Shown here: positions 1-7,025 of the stretch, in pieces | Position numbering within the stretch: the first letter of the stretch is position 1 | Layout of the letters: each line of letters opens with the position of its first letter | Source of the DNA: Acidobacteriota bacterium | GTDB lineage: Bacteria > Acidobacteriota > Terriglobia > Terriglobales > Acidobacteriaceae | Reading direction: 5' to 3' | DNA: 12,632 nt | Assembly: GCA_021778815.1 (NCBI GenBank) | Contig: JAJYBW010000053.1 | Coordinates: 1-12,632 of the forward strand | The notes under the pieces: generated by a model | Seen by the model: the letters and a program-made list of their open reading frames with translations, nothing else | The model's database searches: none | Told to the model about the DNA's origin: nothing | Program-made: the position numbers and the translations under genes

Positions 1-1
1 A

Positions 2-808
2 GAGCCAGGCACCTTCTACGATGACTATTCCATGCGCGCCGCTCCTGCAAAAGAAGCAAAGATGCGGATCGCGGATATGCCGGACTTCCATCCGCCGCAA
101 GACCTGACGGAACGCCAACGCAAACAGTGGAACTACCAGAAATTCATGCAGCACTTCCTGGGCACGCTGCGCTCCCAGGATGACAACATGGGCCGACTCC
201 TGGATTATCTGGACAAGTCCGGTCTTGCAGAGAACACGATCGTGGTCTACACGGCGGACCATGGATTCTTTCTCGGTGACCACGGCTGGTTTGACAAGCG
301 CTTTATGTATGAACAGGCGATCCGTGTTCCATGGATGATTCGTTATCCAGGACATGTGAAGCCAGGCAGCGTCAGCCAGGATTGGGTGGTGAACATTGAC
401 AATGCGCCGACTGCCCTGGATCTTGCAGGTCTGCCTGTTCCCCAGGACATGCAGGGGCGCAGTATCGCGCCGCTGCTGAAAGGGAGCGCGCCGCCGGATT
501 GGCAGACTTCTTACTACTATCACTATTACGAATTTGCTCCGCCGCACTGGGTGTTGCCGCACTATGGAATTCGTACCAGCCGCTATAAGCTGATCAGCTA
601 TTACACGGTGAATGAGTGGGAATTGTTCGACCTGGAAAAAGATCCAGATGAAATGGAGAATCTTTTTGAGTGGTCGGGCTATAAAGTGCATCCCGCGTAT
701 CAGTCGATTGCGGAGAATCTGCTCGCGGAACTGAAGAACTTGCGGGAGAAGTATAAGGACACCACGGGCAGCCCTGTGAAGCTGTGGCCAACGAGCAGCT
801 ACGATTGA
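2..808 (+). CDS. Sulfatase, C-terminal part (5' end outside window)
   Basis: This is the distal part of a type I sulfatase, which hydrolyses sulfate esters using a formylglycine made from a Cys or Ser. The reading frame is open from base 2, so the N-terminus with the CxPxR-type formylglycine site lies upstream and cannot be checked. Visible family hallmarks are the stretch DNMGRLLDYLDKSGL followed by VVYTADHGFFLGDHG. Its Asp-His (codons at about 257-262) corresponds to the calcium-binding pair. The Lys of FDKRFMYE (about 296) matches the conserved active-site Lys. After these come RVPWMIRYPG and a C-terminal subdomain ending in the usual ELFDLEKDPDEMENLF segment. Such enzymes are normally exported to the periplasm, but the signal peptide is out of view. 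Substrate cannot be told from this part. A membrane N-acetyltransferase-like gene follows on the same strand after 53 bp, which would fit work on sulfated glycans (inference). The ATG at 32 is internal, not the start. Confidence 0.93.
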   Translation, partial: EPGTFYDDYSMRAAPAKEAKMRIADMPDFHPPQDLTERQRKQWNYQKFMQHFLGTLRSQDDNMGRLLDYLDKSGLAENTIVVYTADHGFFLGDHGWFDKRFMYEQAIRVPWMIRYPGHVKPGSVSQDWVVNIDNAPTALDLAGLPVPQDMQGRSIAPLLKGSAPPDWQTSYYYHYYEFAPPHWVLPHYGIRTSRYKLISYYTVNEWELFDLEKDPDEMENLFEWSGYKVHPAYQSIAENLLAELKNLREKYKDTTGSPVKLWPTSSYD

Positions 809-813
809 CGACG

Positions 814-839
814 GCTTCAACCCGATGATACGTTGAAGC
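814..839 (+). terminator. Hairpin just after the sulfatase gene
   Basis: GCTTCAAC at 814-821 and GTTGAAGC at 832-839 form a perfect 8-bp inverted repeat around a 10-nt loop, starting 5 bp after the sulfatase stop. No U-run follows, so this is not a canonical intrinsic terminator. It could be an attenuating or mRNA-stabilising 3' structure between the sulfatase and the downstream membrane-protein gene. Confidence 0.35.
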
Positions 840-861
840 GAACGTTGACTTACCTAATACA

Positions 862-2019
862 GTGCTGACTGCCATGACCGCGCCTTCGCTCGCCCGCATT
901 CCTACAAATCGCCTGATTTCGGTGGATGTTCTTCGTGGAATCACGATTGCGTTCATGATCCTGGTCAACAACGACTTTTCCAATTACGCGTTCCCGGCTT
1001 TGGAACATGCCGAATGGAATGGATGGACCCCAACCGACCTGGTATTTCCAACATTCTTATTTCTTGTCGGCGTAACCATTGTGTTTTCTTTTGAATCTCG
1101 TTTGAGTCGCGGCACCTCAAGGTCTTCTTTACTTCTCCATACATTTCGGCGCGCATGTATCTTGTTTGCGCTCGGCCTGGTTGTCAACGGCTTTCCATAT
1201 TTTCCGCTGTCGACCCTGCGTATCTATGGCGTGCTGCAGCGGATTGCAATCTGTTTCCTGCTTGCGAGCATTTTGTATCTTCTCGATCGGCGCCCAGCCA
1301 GCAAAATCGCGATTCTCGTGCTGGCCTTGTTCGGCTACTGGGTTCTATTGCGCTGGGTTCCGGTGCCGGGCTACGGCATGCCGGGCCGAGATATCCCGTT
1401 GTTCGATCCGACCCGCAATCTTGGAGCGTACGTGGATCGACATATTTTCCCGGGCCGATTGTATCGCGGTGTGCGCGATCCCGAAGGATTGTTGAGCGAC
1501 ATTCCAGCGCTGGCGACAACGTTGCTCGGCATGCTGACAGCGATGTGGCTGCGTTGCAAGCGCGCCCCTTTGGTCAAGGCGTGGGGAATGTTGGCAGCCG
1601 GAATTCTCGGAATTATTCTTGGGCAGATTTGGGCTTTGTGGTTCCCCATCAACAAGAATCTTTGGAGCAGTTCGTATGTTCTGTTCGCCGCTGGCATCGC
1701 CTTGATCGCACTCTCAATATGCTATTGGGCGATTGATATTAAGAATTGGAAAACAGGCTGGACGTATGTCTGGCGTGTCTTCGGGATGAACGCCATCACG
1801 GCGTATGTTTTCTCCGAACTGCTGTCATCCACTCTGTCTGAAGTCAAGGTCCACAGCGGAACAGCGACGGTGAGCCTGAGCGGATATTTGTTCGCACTTT
1901 GTTTCTCGGGGATACCATCACAGCATCTGGCGTCCTTGGCTTACTCGATCAGTATTGTCGCGATATGTTTTGTCCCAGTAGCGATCCTCTATCGCCAAAG
2001 GATATTCCTGAAAGTGTGA
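862..2019 (+). CDS. HGSNAT/NagX-like (DUF5009) multi-pass membrane acyltransferase
   Basis: This 385-residue inner-membrane protein has about ten hydrophobic segments. It matches the heparan-alpha-glucosaminide N-acetyltransferase/NagX family along its whole length. Matching blocks in order are VDVLRGITI near residue 21, HAEWNGWTPTDLVFP near 49-63, LRIYGVLQRIA, VPVPGYG, RDPEGLLSDIPALATTLLGM, PINKNLWSSSYVL, FGMNAITAYV, and the C-terminal YRQRIFLKV. The His of HAxWNG (residue 49) sits where the lysosomal enzyme has its proposed acetyl-accepting histidine. In the eukaryotic enzyme acetyl is moved from cytosolic acetyl-CoA to terminal glucosamine across the membrane. Bacterial NagX proteins are associated with N-acetylglucosamine use and possibly uptake. 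Which activity applies here is unknown. The start is uncertain: GTG at 862 or ATG at 874 (four residues shorter), with no convincing Shine-Dalgarno for either. It follows the sulfatase on the same strand, fitting a role on sulfated amino-sugar glycans (inference). Confidence 0.85.
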   Translation: MLTAMTAPSLARIPTNRLISVDVLRGITIAFMILVNNDFSNYAFPALEHAEWNGWTPTDLVFPTFLFLVGVTIVFSFESRLSRGTSRSSLLLHTFRRACILFALGLVVNGFPYFPLSTLRIYGVLQRIAICFLLASILYLLDRRPASKIAILVLALFGYWVLLRWVPVPGYGMPGRDIPLFDPTRNLGAYVDRHIFPGRLYRGVRDPEGLLSDIPALATTLLGMLTAMWLRCKRAPLVKAWGMLAAGILGIILGQIWALWFPINKNLWSSSYVLFAAGIALIALSICYWAIDIKNWKTGWTYVWRVFGMNAITAYVFSELLSSTLSEVKVHSGTATVSLSGYLFALCFSGIPSQHLASLAYSISIVAICFVPVAILYRQRIFLKV

Positions 2020-2088
2020 CGGTCGATCGGCAGATGATTCGTCGACTATCCGTAACTTGAACCGCCGACGTCTGCCATCCGACATAAC

Positions 2089-2108
2089 GCTGTGACGGCA
2101 GTCACAGC
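2089..2108 (+). promoter_or_regulatory. Perfect palindrome: CRP/FNR-type site and/or terminator hairpin
   Basis: GCTGTGAC (2089-2096), a GGCA loop, and GTCACAGC (2101-2108) form a perfect 8-bp stem about 70 bp after the membrane-protein stop. Within it, TGTGA (2091-2095), six bases, and TCACA (2102-2106) exactly match the half-sites and spacing of the classical CRP-type operator. It may serve as a transcript-end hairpin, although no U-run follows. It may instead be a DNA site for a CRP/FNR-family regulator controlling something to the right. A weak promoter-like TTGGGA-N17-GATATT lies at 2133-2161, downstream of it. The sequence alone cannot decide between the two readings. Confidence 0.4.
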
Positions 2109-2216
2109 CGCGCCTCTGTGAGCGGTGATGTATTGGGATGCAGAGGACGAGTGATGATATTCCATCGCAGCAGGCTATGTGGAGCAGAGGAAATTGAGGC
2201 AGAGTCGATCATCAAA

Positions 2217-2496
2217 ATGAAGAAGTGGACAGCAGTTAGCTGCACCGTGATTGTTGTGGTGGCCAGGGTTGTATGGGGACTGGCGCGCTGACGGTATTTG
2301 CCTCTATCTGGCGACATTGCAAAATGAAACTTCCGCGGCAGAAGTTCCGGGATTGTTGAGAGAAACGAACTCGCCATCGCGACGAGACAAGTGTCGCTGC
2401 AGCGATGCCGGCCGGGTACGATCGTCTGCATGGAGCTTGCGCCGCCGTATAAAGGTTCTAAGGGCTCGGGTTGCCCGGCCGGCCTCGATTGGTTAA
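2217..2496 (+). pseudogene. Possible remnant of an exported protein (signal peptide then frameshift)
   Basis: An ATG at 2217 opens a 24-codon frame ending at 2291. Its product begins MKKWTAVSCTVIVVVA, an apparently good signal-peptide start with two lysines followed by a hydrophobic core. Just before the stop, the neighbouring frame (+1 relative to it) reads YGDWRADG and stays open to 2496. Signal peptide followed by a [D/E]W..DG segment resembles the beginning of secreted PQQ-like beta-propeller proteins. This resemblance is weak and rests on a few residues. After about 2340 no convincing homology is visible in any frame, which would fit a truncated and decayed gene. Alternatives are a genuine 24-residue hydrophobic peptide or chance. 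No good Shine-Dalgarno lies within 10 bp of the ATG. Confidence 0.25.
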
Positions 2497-2687
2497 GTGC
2501 AGGGCTGCTTCGTAGCAGCGAGTAACAATTGCAGGATTCGACATACCACCGAAAATTTGGCGGAACGCTGAGCCGTGTGCTGGCTCCCAACCAACTTCCC
2601 CCCGGGATTCACGCCCAGGTTCCCATTCCTCGATTGAAACAGGTTGAGATGCCTGAGCGATACTTGGCCGGTAGCTGGGGTTTCGCT

Positions 2688-3455
2688 TCAGTCGTGGGTA
2701 GGTCCAAAGAAGGTTGGGATATTTTTCCTTAAAGAAGTTTCCTGTTCCCACAAGTCATAAGCGTCCAGACTTTCTTTCAGGCTGGTGCGGATGTGGTCTG
2801 CGAGCAATTGCGTCGCCAGTTCAGGATCGTGACCTGTAACGGCTTGAATAATGGCATCGTGCTGCTGGTGAATCCTCTCGAGAGTGGCTGGGTTATATCC
2901 AGGCCGGCGGATGGCAAAGATGCGGATCAGAAGGCGCGTCTCATTGACGACTTTCAACATGCGGCCGTTAACGGCCATGCGCATTAACATGTTGTGAAAG
3001 CTTAGATCTGAGGTCACGAAGCGATGCATTTGGTCCGCATTCAGCGCGACTTTTCCGGATTTTTCCAATTCATTTTTCAAGTTTCTGATTTCGTCGGAAA
3101 GGTCCTGCCATCGCTGCAAATCGATGGGACGCAGAGACGATTGCGCATCTTTGCGGGCTGAATATACTTCGAGTGCTTCTCGCAATTCATAGAGATCGAT
3201 GATGTCCTGACGTCCCAGTTGAACCACTACCGTGCCGCGATTGGGACTTTGGTCAAGCAGGCCTTCGGCCACCAATTGTCCCAGTGCCTCCCGAATTGGG
3301 GTCCGGCTCATCTTTAATTCTTTAGCCAACACCAACTCCGAGATGGGCACGTCGGGCTTCAGCGCGCCGGACGCAATTTGCCGTTGAATATAGGAGTACG
3401 CACGCTCACGCATGGAGCCAGTAGAGCCAGATATCGTGGAGCGTCTGGAATTCAT
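2688..3455 (-). CDS. GntR-family (FadR/FCD subfamily) transcriptional regulator
   Basis: This 255-residue cytoplasmic DNA-binding regulator has the normal length for the FadR subfamily. A winged helix-turn-helix occupies about residues 15-80 (SMRERAYSYIQRQIASG, the recognition-helix region MSRTPIREALGQLVAEGLL, and the wing NRGTVVV). An all-helical FCD ligand-binding domain covers about 85-235. Probable metal-ligand residues of FCD proteins are present: Asp150 and His154 (DLSFH), His199 (HQQHD) and His221 (LLADH). The effector is therefore likely a carboxylate or sugar acid bound through a metal, as in relatives that sense hexuronates, aldonates or other organic acids. The start ATG at 3453-3455 has a good Shine-Dalgarno (AAGGGA, 6 bp upstream). 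The gene is divergent from the TonB receptor operon across a short AT-rich region with a palindrome, which suggests local and probably autogenous control (inference). Confidence 0.93.
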   Translation of the reverse strand: MNSRRSTISGSTGSMRERAYSYIQRQIASGALKPDVPISELVLAKELKMSRTPIREALGQLVAEGLLDQSPNRGTVVVQLGRQDIIDLYELREALEVYSARKDAQSSLRPIDLQRWQDLSDEIRNLKNELEKSGKVALNADQMHRFVTSDLSFHNMLMRMAVNGRMLKVVNETRLLIRIFAIRRPGYNPATLERIHQQHDAIIQAVTGHDPELATQLLADHIRTSLKESLDAYDLWEQETSLRKNIPTFFGPTHD

Positions 3456-3495
3456 AAATGTCCCTTATATACCTGAAGCTGCGGCAAAACACAAT

Positions 3496-3505
3496 ATGTA
3501 TACAT
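3496..3505. promoter_or_regulatory. Candidate GntR operator ATGTATACAT
   Basis: ATGTATACAT is a perfect 10-bp palindrome, with flanking ACA (3491-3493) and TGT (3508-3510) extending the symmetry after a 2-bp mismatch on each side. FCD-type GntR proteins typically bind short palindromes with a central GTATAC or similar core. It lies in the divergent region between the regulator and the receptor gene and ends 4 bp before the -35 box of the receptor promoter. A related sequence, GTGTATATAT (8 of 10 identical), sits at 3529-3538 over the -10 box, with its centre 33 bp away, close to three helical turns. Confidence 0.55.
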
Positions 3506-3509
3506 GGTG

Positions 3510-3539
3510 TTGACAAGTTATATTTGTAGTGTATATATT
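3510..3539 (+). promoter_or_regulatory. Sigma70-type promoter for the TonB receptor operon
   Basis: TTGACA at 3510-3515 is a consensus -35 box. It is followed after 18 bp by TATATT (3534-3539), or after 16 bp by TATATA (3532-3537). Transcription would start around 3545-3550, giving a leader of roughly 65-70 nt before the ATG at 3614. This rules out the in-frame TTG at 3539 as the receptor start. On the opposite strand, a poorer TTGTGT-N17-TATATA arrangement, with its -10 at 3466-3471, could drive the GntR gene. Confidence 0.6.
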
Positions 3540-3613
3540 TGGCCCCGCTCGCAATTGCTGTATTTTCCGGCGTTTACTTGGCTCGAAACTTTGGCACTAC
3601 GGAGATGAGGATC

Positions 3614-6600
3614 ATGTGTTTTACATTCGGCTTACAGGCAAATAAGAAAAAGACCCCCAGCTTCTACCGCGCTTGCCCTGCTGCGGCCAATGGACACCGA
3701 ACGATGTGGCCGCTTATTGCCTTGCTGGCCTGGTTAGGTTTCAGCGGAGCGGTCTTGTTTGCCCAGGTGCAAGCGGCGGGAACTATCTCCGGCCACATTT
3801 CGGATGCAAGCGGTGCCGCAATCGCGAAGGTCCAGGTGGTAATTACAGAACAGCAGACCGGCGTGGCAACCACAACGGTGACAAATTCCGGTGGATATTA
3901 TTCCGTTCCGCTGTTGAAGCCCGGTACCTATTCCATTCGAGCAAGCGCGCCTGGATTCAAGACAGCTGTTAGCTCCAACCTTACGTTGCAGGTAGCGCAG
4001 GTCTTGCAGCAGGACTATCGGCTTCAAGTTGGAAATGTGCGCCAGGAAGTCACCGTGACGGGCGCTACGCCGCTGTTGAATACTGAAACGACAGATCTTG
4101 GCAATGTGGTTTCACGCACGCCGCTGATTCAGCTGCCGCTGAACGGACGTAACTTTGCACAGCTGGGCTTACTGGTTCCGGGCACAAACGGAGGTGCTGT
4201 CGGGGAAATTCGCTCCACGGGAAATGGCAATGAGACCCAGAGAAACGGCGCTGAAATTGTGGCGAATGGCGCTCGCGGCAGCTTCAACACTTATTTAATC
4301 GATGGCCTGAATGACAACGATCAGTTGGTCGGCACTGTGAAGGTATTTCCCAACCTGGAAGATGTCGAAGAGTTTAAGGTCCAGATTGGAAACTACGATG
4401 CGGAATACGCCAGTGGCGGCGCGGTTGTCAACGTGACCACCGCGTCCGGTTCAAATCAATTGCATGGATCTGCGTTTGAATTTCTCCGAAACTCTGCTCT
4501 GGACACACGACAATACTTCGATCCGGCAAACTCCATCCCTCCATATAAACAGAACCAGTTCGGAGCCTCGCTGGGCGGCCCGATTCGCAAAAATAAAATA
4601 TTCTTCTTCGCAGATTATCAAGGACTGCGTATCCATGAATCCTCCAGCGGAATTCTGACAGAGCCGACTGCCGACATGCGTTCTGGTAATTTCAACGGTT
4701 TTCCGGCGACCATCTACGATCCCACCACGTATGACCCAGTCACCAACACCCGACAACCATTTACGAACAACACCATACCTTCAAACCAGCTGGATCCCGT
4801 AGCCCAGTCGCTACTGGCCACGATGCCTCTGCCAAATCTTCCCGGGGTCAGCAATAACCTGCGAGTCAATACGCTGGAAGCCGATGCCCAGGACCAGGGA
4901 GATGCGCGGGTCGATTATGTGATTTCTCCCCGCGACAGCATGTTTGTGCGCTTTACCGATGGCAGGGCGGATATCACCTATCCCGATACGCCGCTGTATA
5001 TCGGCACCACCTTGAACCCGTTGGCGTTTGCCGCCGGCGGGGCAACCGGCTCACTTCGTCCGAATCATGACCCAAGCTTGCAGGGAACCCTGCAGGAAAC
5101 ACACATCTTCTCGCCATCGCTGACTAACCAGTTCGCGATTGGCTACACGCGTGAGGTCCTGAATGTAGCTCCTCTCGATGCGGGAAACAACACGTCGGCA
5201 AAGTTAGGGCTTCTTGGTTCTGATTCACCTGGTCAAGGCAACGGGTTGGCCAGTTTGAGTATTTCTGGATTCTCTGGATATAGTGCGGGTTTTATGCCAG
5301 AAATCGTTCCCCAGAATACAGAAGAATACAGCGATACGATTTCAGCCACGCGGGGAGCGCACGCATTCACATTTGGCGGAAACCTGATCCACAACGATTT
5401 CGGATTTCTGCAGGTCCCGAATCTCTACGGTTCACTTTCGTGGACAGGAAACTATACCAATAACCCTGCACTGCCTCACGGCACCGGTTCCGGTTTCGCG
5501 GATTTTATGCTGGGCCTCCCCAACTCAGTATCGAAAACTGCATTGATCGCCGGAATTCCGTATCTCAGCTATTCAGAGATCGGCGCATTTGTACAAGACA
5601 CCTGGCGCATCTCACCTCGACTGACCTTGACGCCGGGCGTGCGATACGATCTGTTCACCAATCCGGTAGAACGCTACAACAGACAATCGGATTTCATCCC
5701 AGGTGCAAACGGTTTTGTCGGGCTGGGGAATGTTGGAACCGTGGCATTGGCAGGACAGGGTGGGTACTCCACCGGGATATTGAAGACGCAAAGCCATAAT
5801 TTTAGTCCTCGCGTCGGATTTGCATACCGTCTGGGAGAAAAGAACGTTGTCCGCGGAGCCTATGGACTTTTCTACTTCGATGAACAAGGCACCGGCTCGT
5901 CGGCGCGTCTCTTCATCAATTATCCCGATACGGTAACGAATGCTGTGAATTGTAGTTCCACTGCGCCATGCCTCAGCACTTCCACCGGGATTCCGACGTC
6001 TCCCAGTGCAGGGAACCTGCCGCAGGTTGTGTATATGCCAATCTCCAATCCAACCTCCAATGTTCAGCAATGGAATCTCACGGTCGAACGCCAAATATCG
6101 CCGACATTGGTGGTGCGGGGATCGTACGTTGGTTCGCATGGGGGACACTTATACATTGCACTGAATCCCGATACAGCCTATCCCGGACCAGGATCGGTGG
6201 TTCCGCGGCAACCGTATGCGGCCTACAGTTCTATCTCGGGATGGCAACCGATCGGAATATCGAACTACAACGCGTTGCAGCTTTCTGCGGAGAAACGCAT
6301 GCATAACGGCTTGTATTTTCTGGCGGCCTACACCTATAGCAGAAGCCTGGATGATGGAGCGGGCGGAAATTCTTCAAGCGGCGATCCACGCAACAACATA
6401 CAGGATCCGCGCAATGTCAGCGCCAATTACGGATTGTCAAACTTCAACTTTAAGCAGCGACTCACTGACAGCATGATTTATCAGCTCCCCGTGGGGCGCG
6501 GGAAAAGGTTCCTCGGCAGCGCCAACGCCGTAACCGATGGGGCATTGGGTGGATGGGAGCTGACCAGCATCCTGACGCTACAGTCGGGTCCGCCCTTCAC

Positions 6601-6988
6601 TGTTTTTCAGGCAACATCGACGGCAAATACGGGAACATTCCAAAGGCCGAACCGCGTTTGCGATGGTAACTTGTCCAGATCGCAGCAAAGTATTCACGAT
6701 TGGTTTGACTTGTCCTGTTTTACAAACCCGCCCATTTACACCTTTGGAAACGCCGGGCGGAATATTCTCATTGGCCCCGGCTTGGAAACGTGGGATCTCG
6801 GATTCGACAAGAATTTTCAATTCGTTGGTAGGCTTGGAATGCAGTTTCGAGCGGAAGCGTTCAATGTGTTAAACCACGCAAATTTTGGCATTCCGAATAA
6901 CAGTATCGGTGCGCCGAACGCGGGAACTGTGACTAGCGTGATTACCAATGCACGTGAAATTCAACTGGCCGCCCGGTTTCATTGGTAA
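3614..6988 (+). CDS. Large Oar-like TonB-dependent outer-membrane receptor
   Basis: This protein of about 1124 residues is an outer-membrane gated importer driven by TonB. After the hydrophobic export signal (WPLIALLAWLGFSGAVLFA, cleavage probably near VQA-A) comes a carboxypeptidase-regulatory-like beta-sandwich. It begins at GTISGHISDASG and runs through NSGGYYSVPLLKPGTYSIRASAPGFK. A plug domain with LPLNGRNFAQL and the YDAEYASGGAVVNVTTASG segment follows. The long beta-barrel then extends to a C-terminus ending in aromatic Trp (AARFHW), as barrel-assembly signals do. The architecture is that of Oar/SusC-like receptors expanded in Acidobacteriota; no SusD-like lipoprotein gene accompanies it. 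I chose the ATG at 3614 because GGAG at 3601-3604 is 9 bp upstream and because the signal peptide then has a basic n-region (NKKK). An ATG at 3704 would give a shorter signal with no positive charge. Substrate is unknown, but the downstream hydrolase and aldolases point to a glycan or glycoside (inference). Confidence 0.92.
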   Translation: MCFTFGLQANKKKTPSFYRACPAAANGHRTMWPLIALLAWLGFSGAVLFAQVQAAGTISGHISDASGAAIAKVQVVITEQQTGVATTTVTNSGGYYSVPLLKPGTYSIRASAPGFKTAVSSNLTLQVAQVLQQDYRLQVGNVRQEVTVTGATPLLNTETTDLGNVVSRTPLIQLPLNGRNFAQLGLLVPGTNGGAVGEIRSTGNGNETQRNGAEIVANGARGSFNTYLIDGLNDNDQLVGTVKVFPNLEDVEEFKVQIGNYDAEYASGGAVVNVTTASGSNQLHGSAFEFLRNSALDTRQYFDPANSIPPYKQNQFGASLGGPIRKNKIFFFADYQGLRIHESSSGILTEPTADMRSGNFNGFPATIYDPTTYDPVTNTRQPFTNNTIPSNQLDPVAQSLLATMPLPNLPGVSNNLRVNTLEADAQDQGDARVDYVISPRDSMFVRFTDGRADITYPDTPLYIGTTLNPLAFAAGGATGSLRPNHDPSLQGTLQETHIFSPSLTNQFAIGYTREVLNVAPLDAGNNTSAKLGLLGSDSPGQGNGLASLSISGFSGYSAGFMPEIVPQNTEEYSDTISATRGAHAFTFGGNLIHNDFGFLQVPNLYGSLSWTGNYTNNPALPHGTGSGFADFMLGLPNSVSKTALIAGIPYLSYSEIGAFVQDTWRISPRLTLTPGVRYDLFTNPVERYNRQSDFIPGANGFVGLGNVGTVALAGQGGYSTGILKTQSHNFSPRVGFAYRLGEKNVVRGAYGLFYFDEQGTGSSARLFINYPDTVTNAVNCSSTAPCLSTSTGIPTSPSAGNLPQVVYMPISNPTSNVQQWNLTVERQISPTLVVRGSYVGSHGGHLYIALNPDTAYPGPGSVVPRQPYAAYSSISGWQPIGISNYNALQLSAEKRMHNGLYFLAAYTYSRSLDDGAGGNSSSGDPRNNIQDPRNVSANYGLSNFNFKQRLTDSMIYQLPVGRGKRFLGSANAVTDGALGGWELTSILTLQSGPPFTVFQATSTANTGTFQRPNRVCDGNLSRSQQSIHDWFDLSCFTNPPIYTFGNAGRNILIGPGLETWDLGFDKNFQFVGRLGMQFRAEAFNVLNHANFGIPNNSIGAPNAGTVTSVITNAREIQLAARFHW

Positions 6989-7025
6989 AAAACCGCAGAA
7001 CGACCAAGTTAAGGGGTTGAGTGGA

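Larger units (their letters stand above)
2020..2687. other. Long intergenic stretch without an intact gene
   Basis: About 670 bp separate the NagX-like gene from the stop of the convergent GntR gene. It contains the palindrome at 2089-2108, a small signal-peptide-like ORF and possible gene remnant at 2217-2496, and two further small inverted repeats. One is GCTGCT/AGCAGC with a 4-nt loop at 2504-2519, and the other is GAGCC/GGCTC with a 7-nt loop at 2570-2586. The last two lie downstream of the GntR gene on the minus strand and could form its transcript end, but neither is followed by a clear T-run. A 162-codon open frame on the minus strand (2102-2590) has no recognisable motif and an unlikely composition, so I do not call it. 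Confidence 0.6.

Noticed and set aside
814..2108. Hairpins at 814-839 and 2089-2108 as classical intrinsic terminators
   Set aside because: Both stems are perfect, but neither is followed by a U-run, so I list them only at low confidence and with alternative readings.
2102..2590. 162-codon open frame on the minus strand in the intergenic stretch
   Set aside because: Low-complexity Ser/Pro/Arg/Thr-rich composition, no recognisable domain or motif, and it runs across the palindrome and the possible gene remnant. It looks like a chance open frame.
3539..3613. TTG at 3539 as the TonB receptor start
   Set aside because: It overlaps the -10 box of the promoter at 3510-3539, so it would not be in the transcript. 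The ATG at 3614 has a good Shine-Dalgarno.
6948..7025. ATG at 6948 as the hydrolase start
   Set aside because: It would overlap the end of the receptor gene by 41 bp and place 26 residues before a clean Tat signal. The ATG at 7026 has both a Shine-Dalgarno and the signal directly after it.
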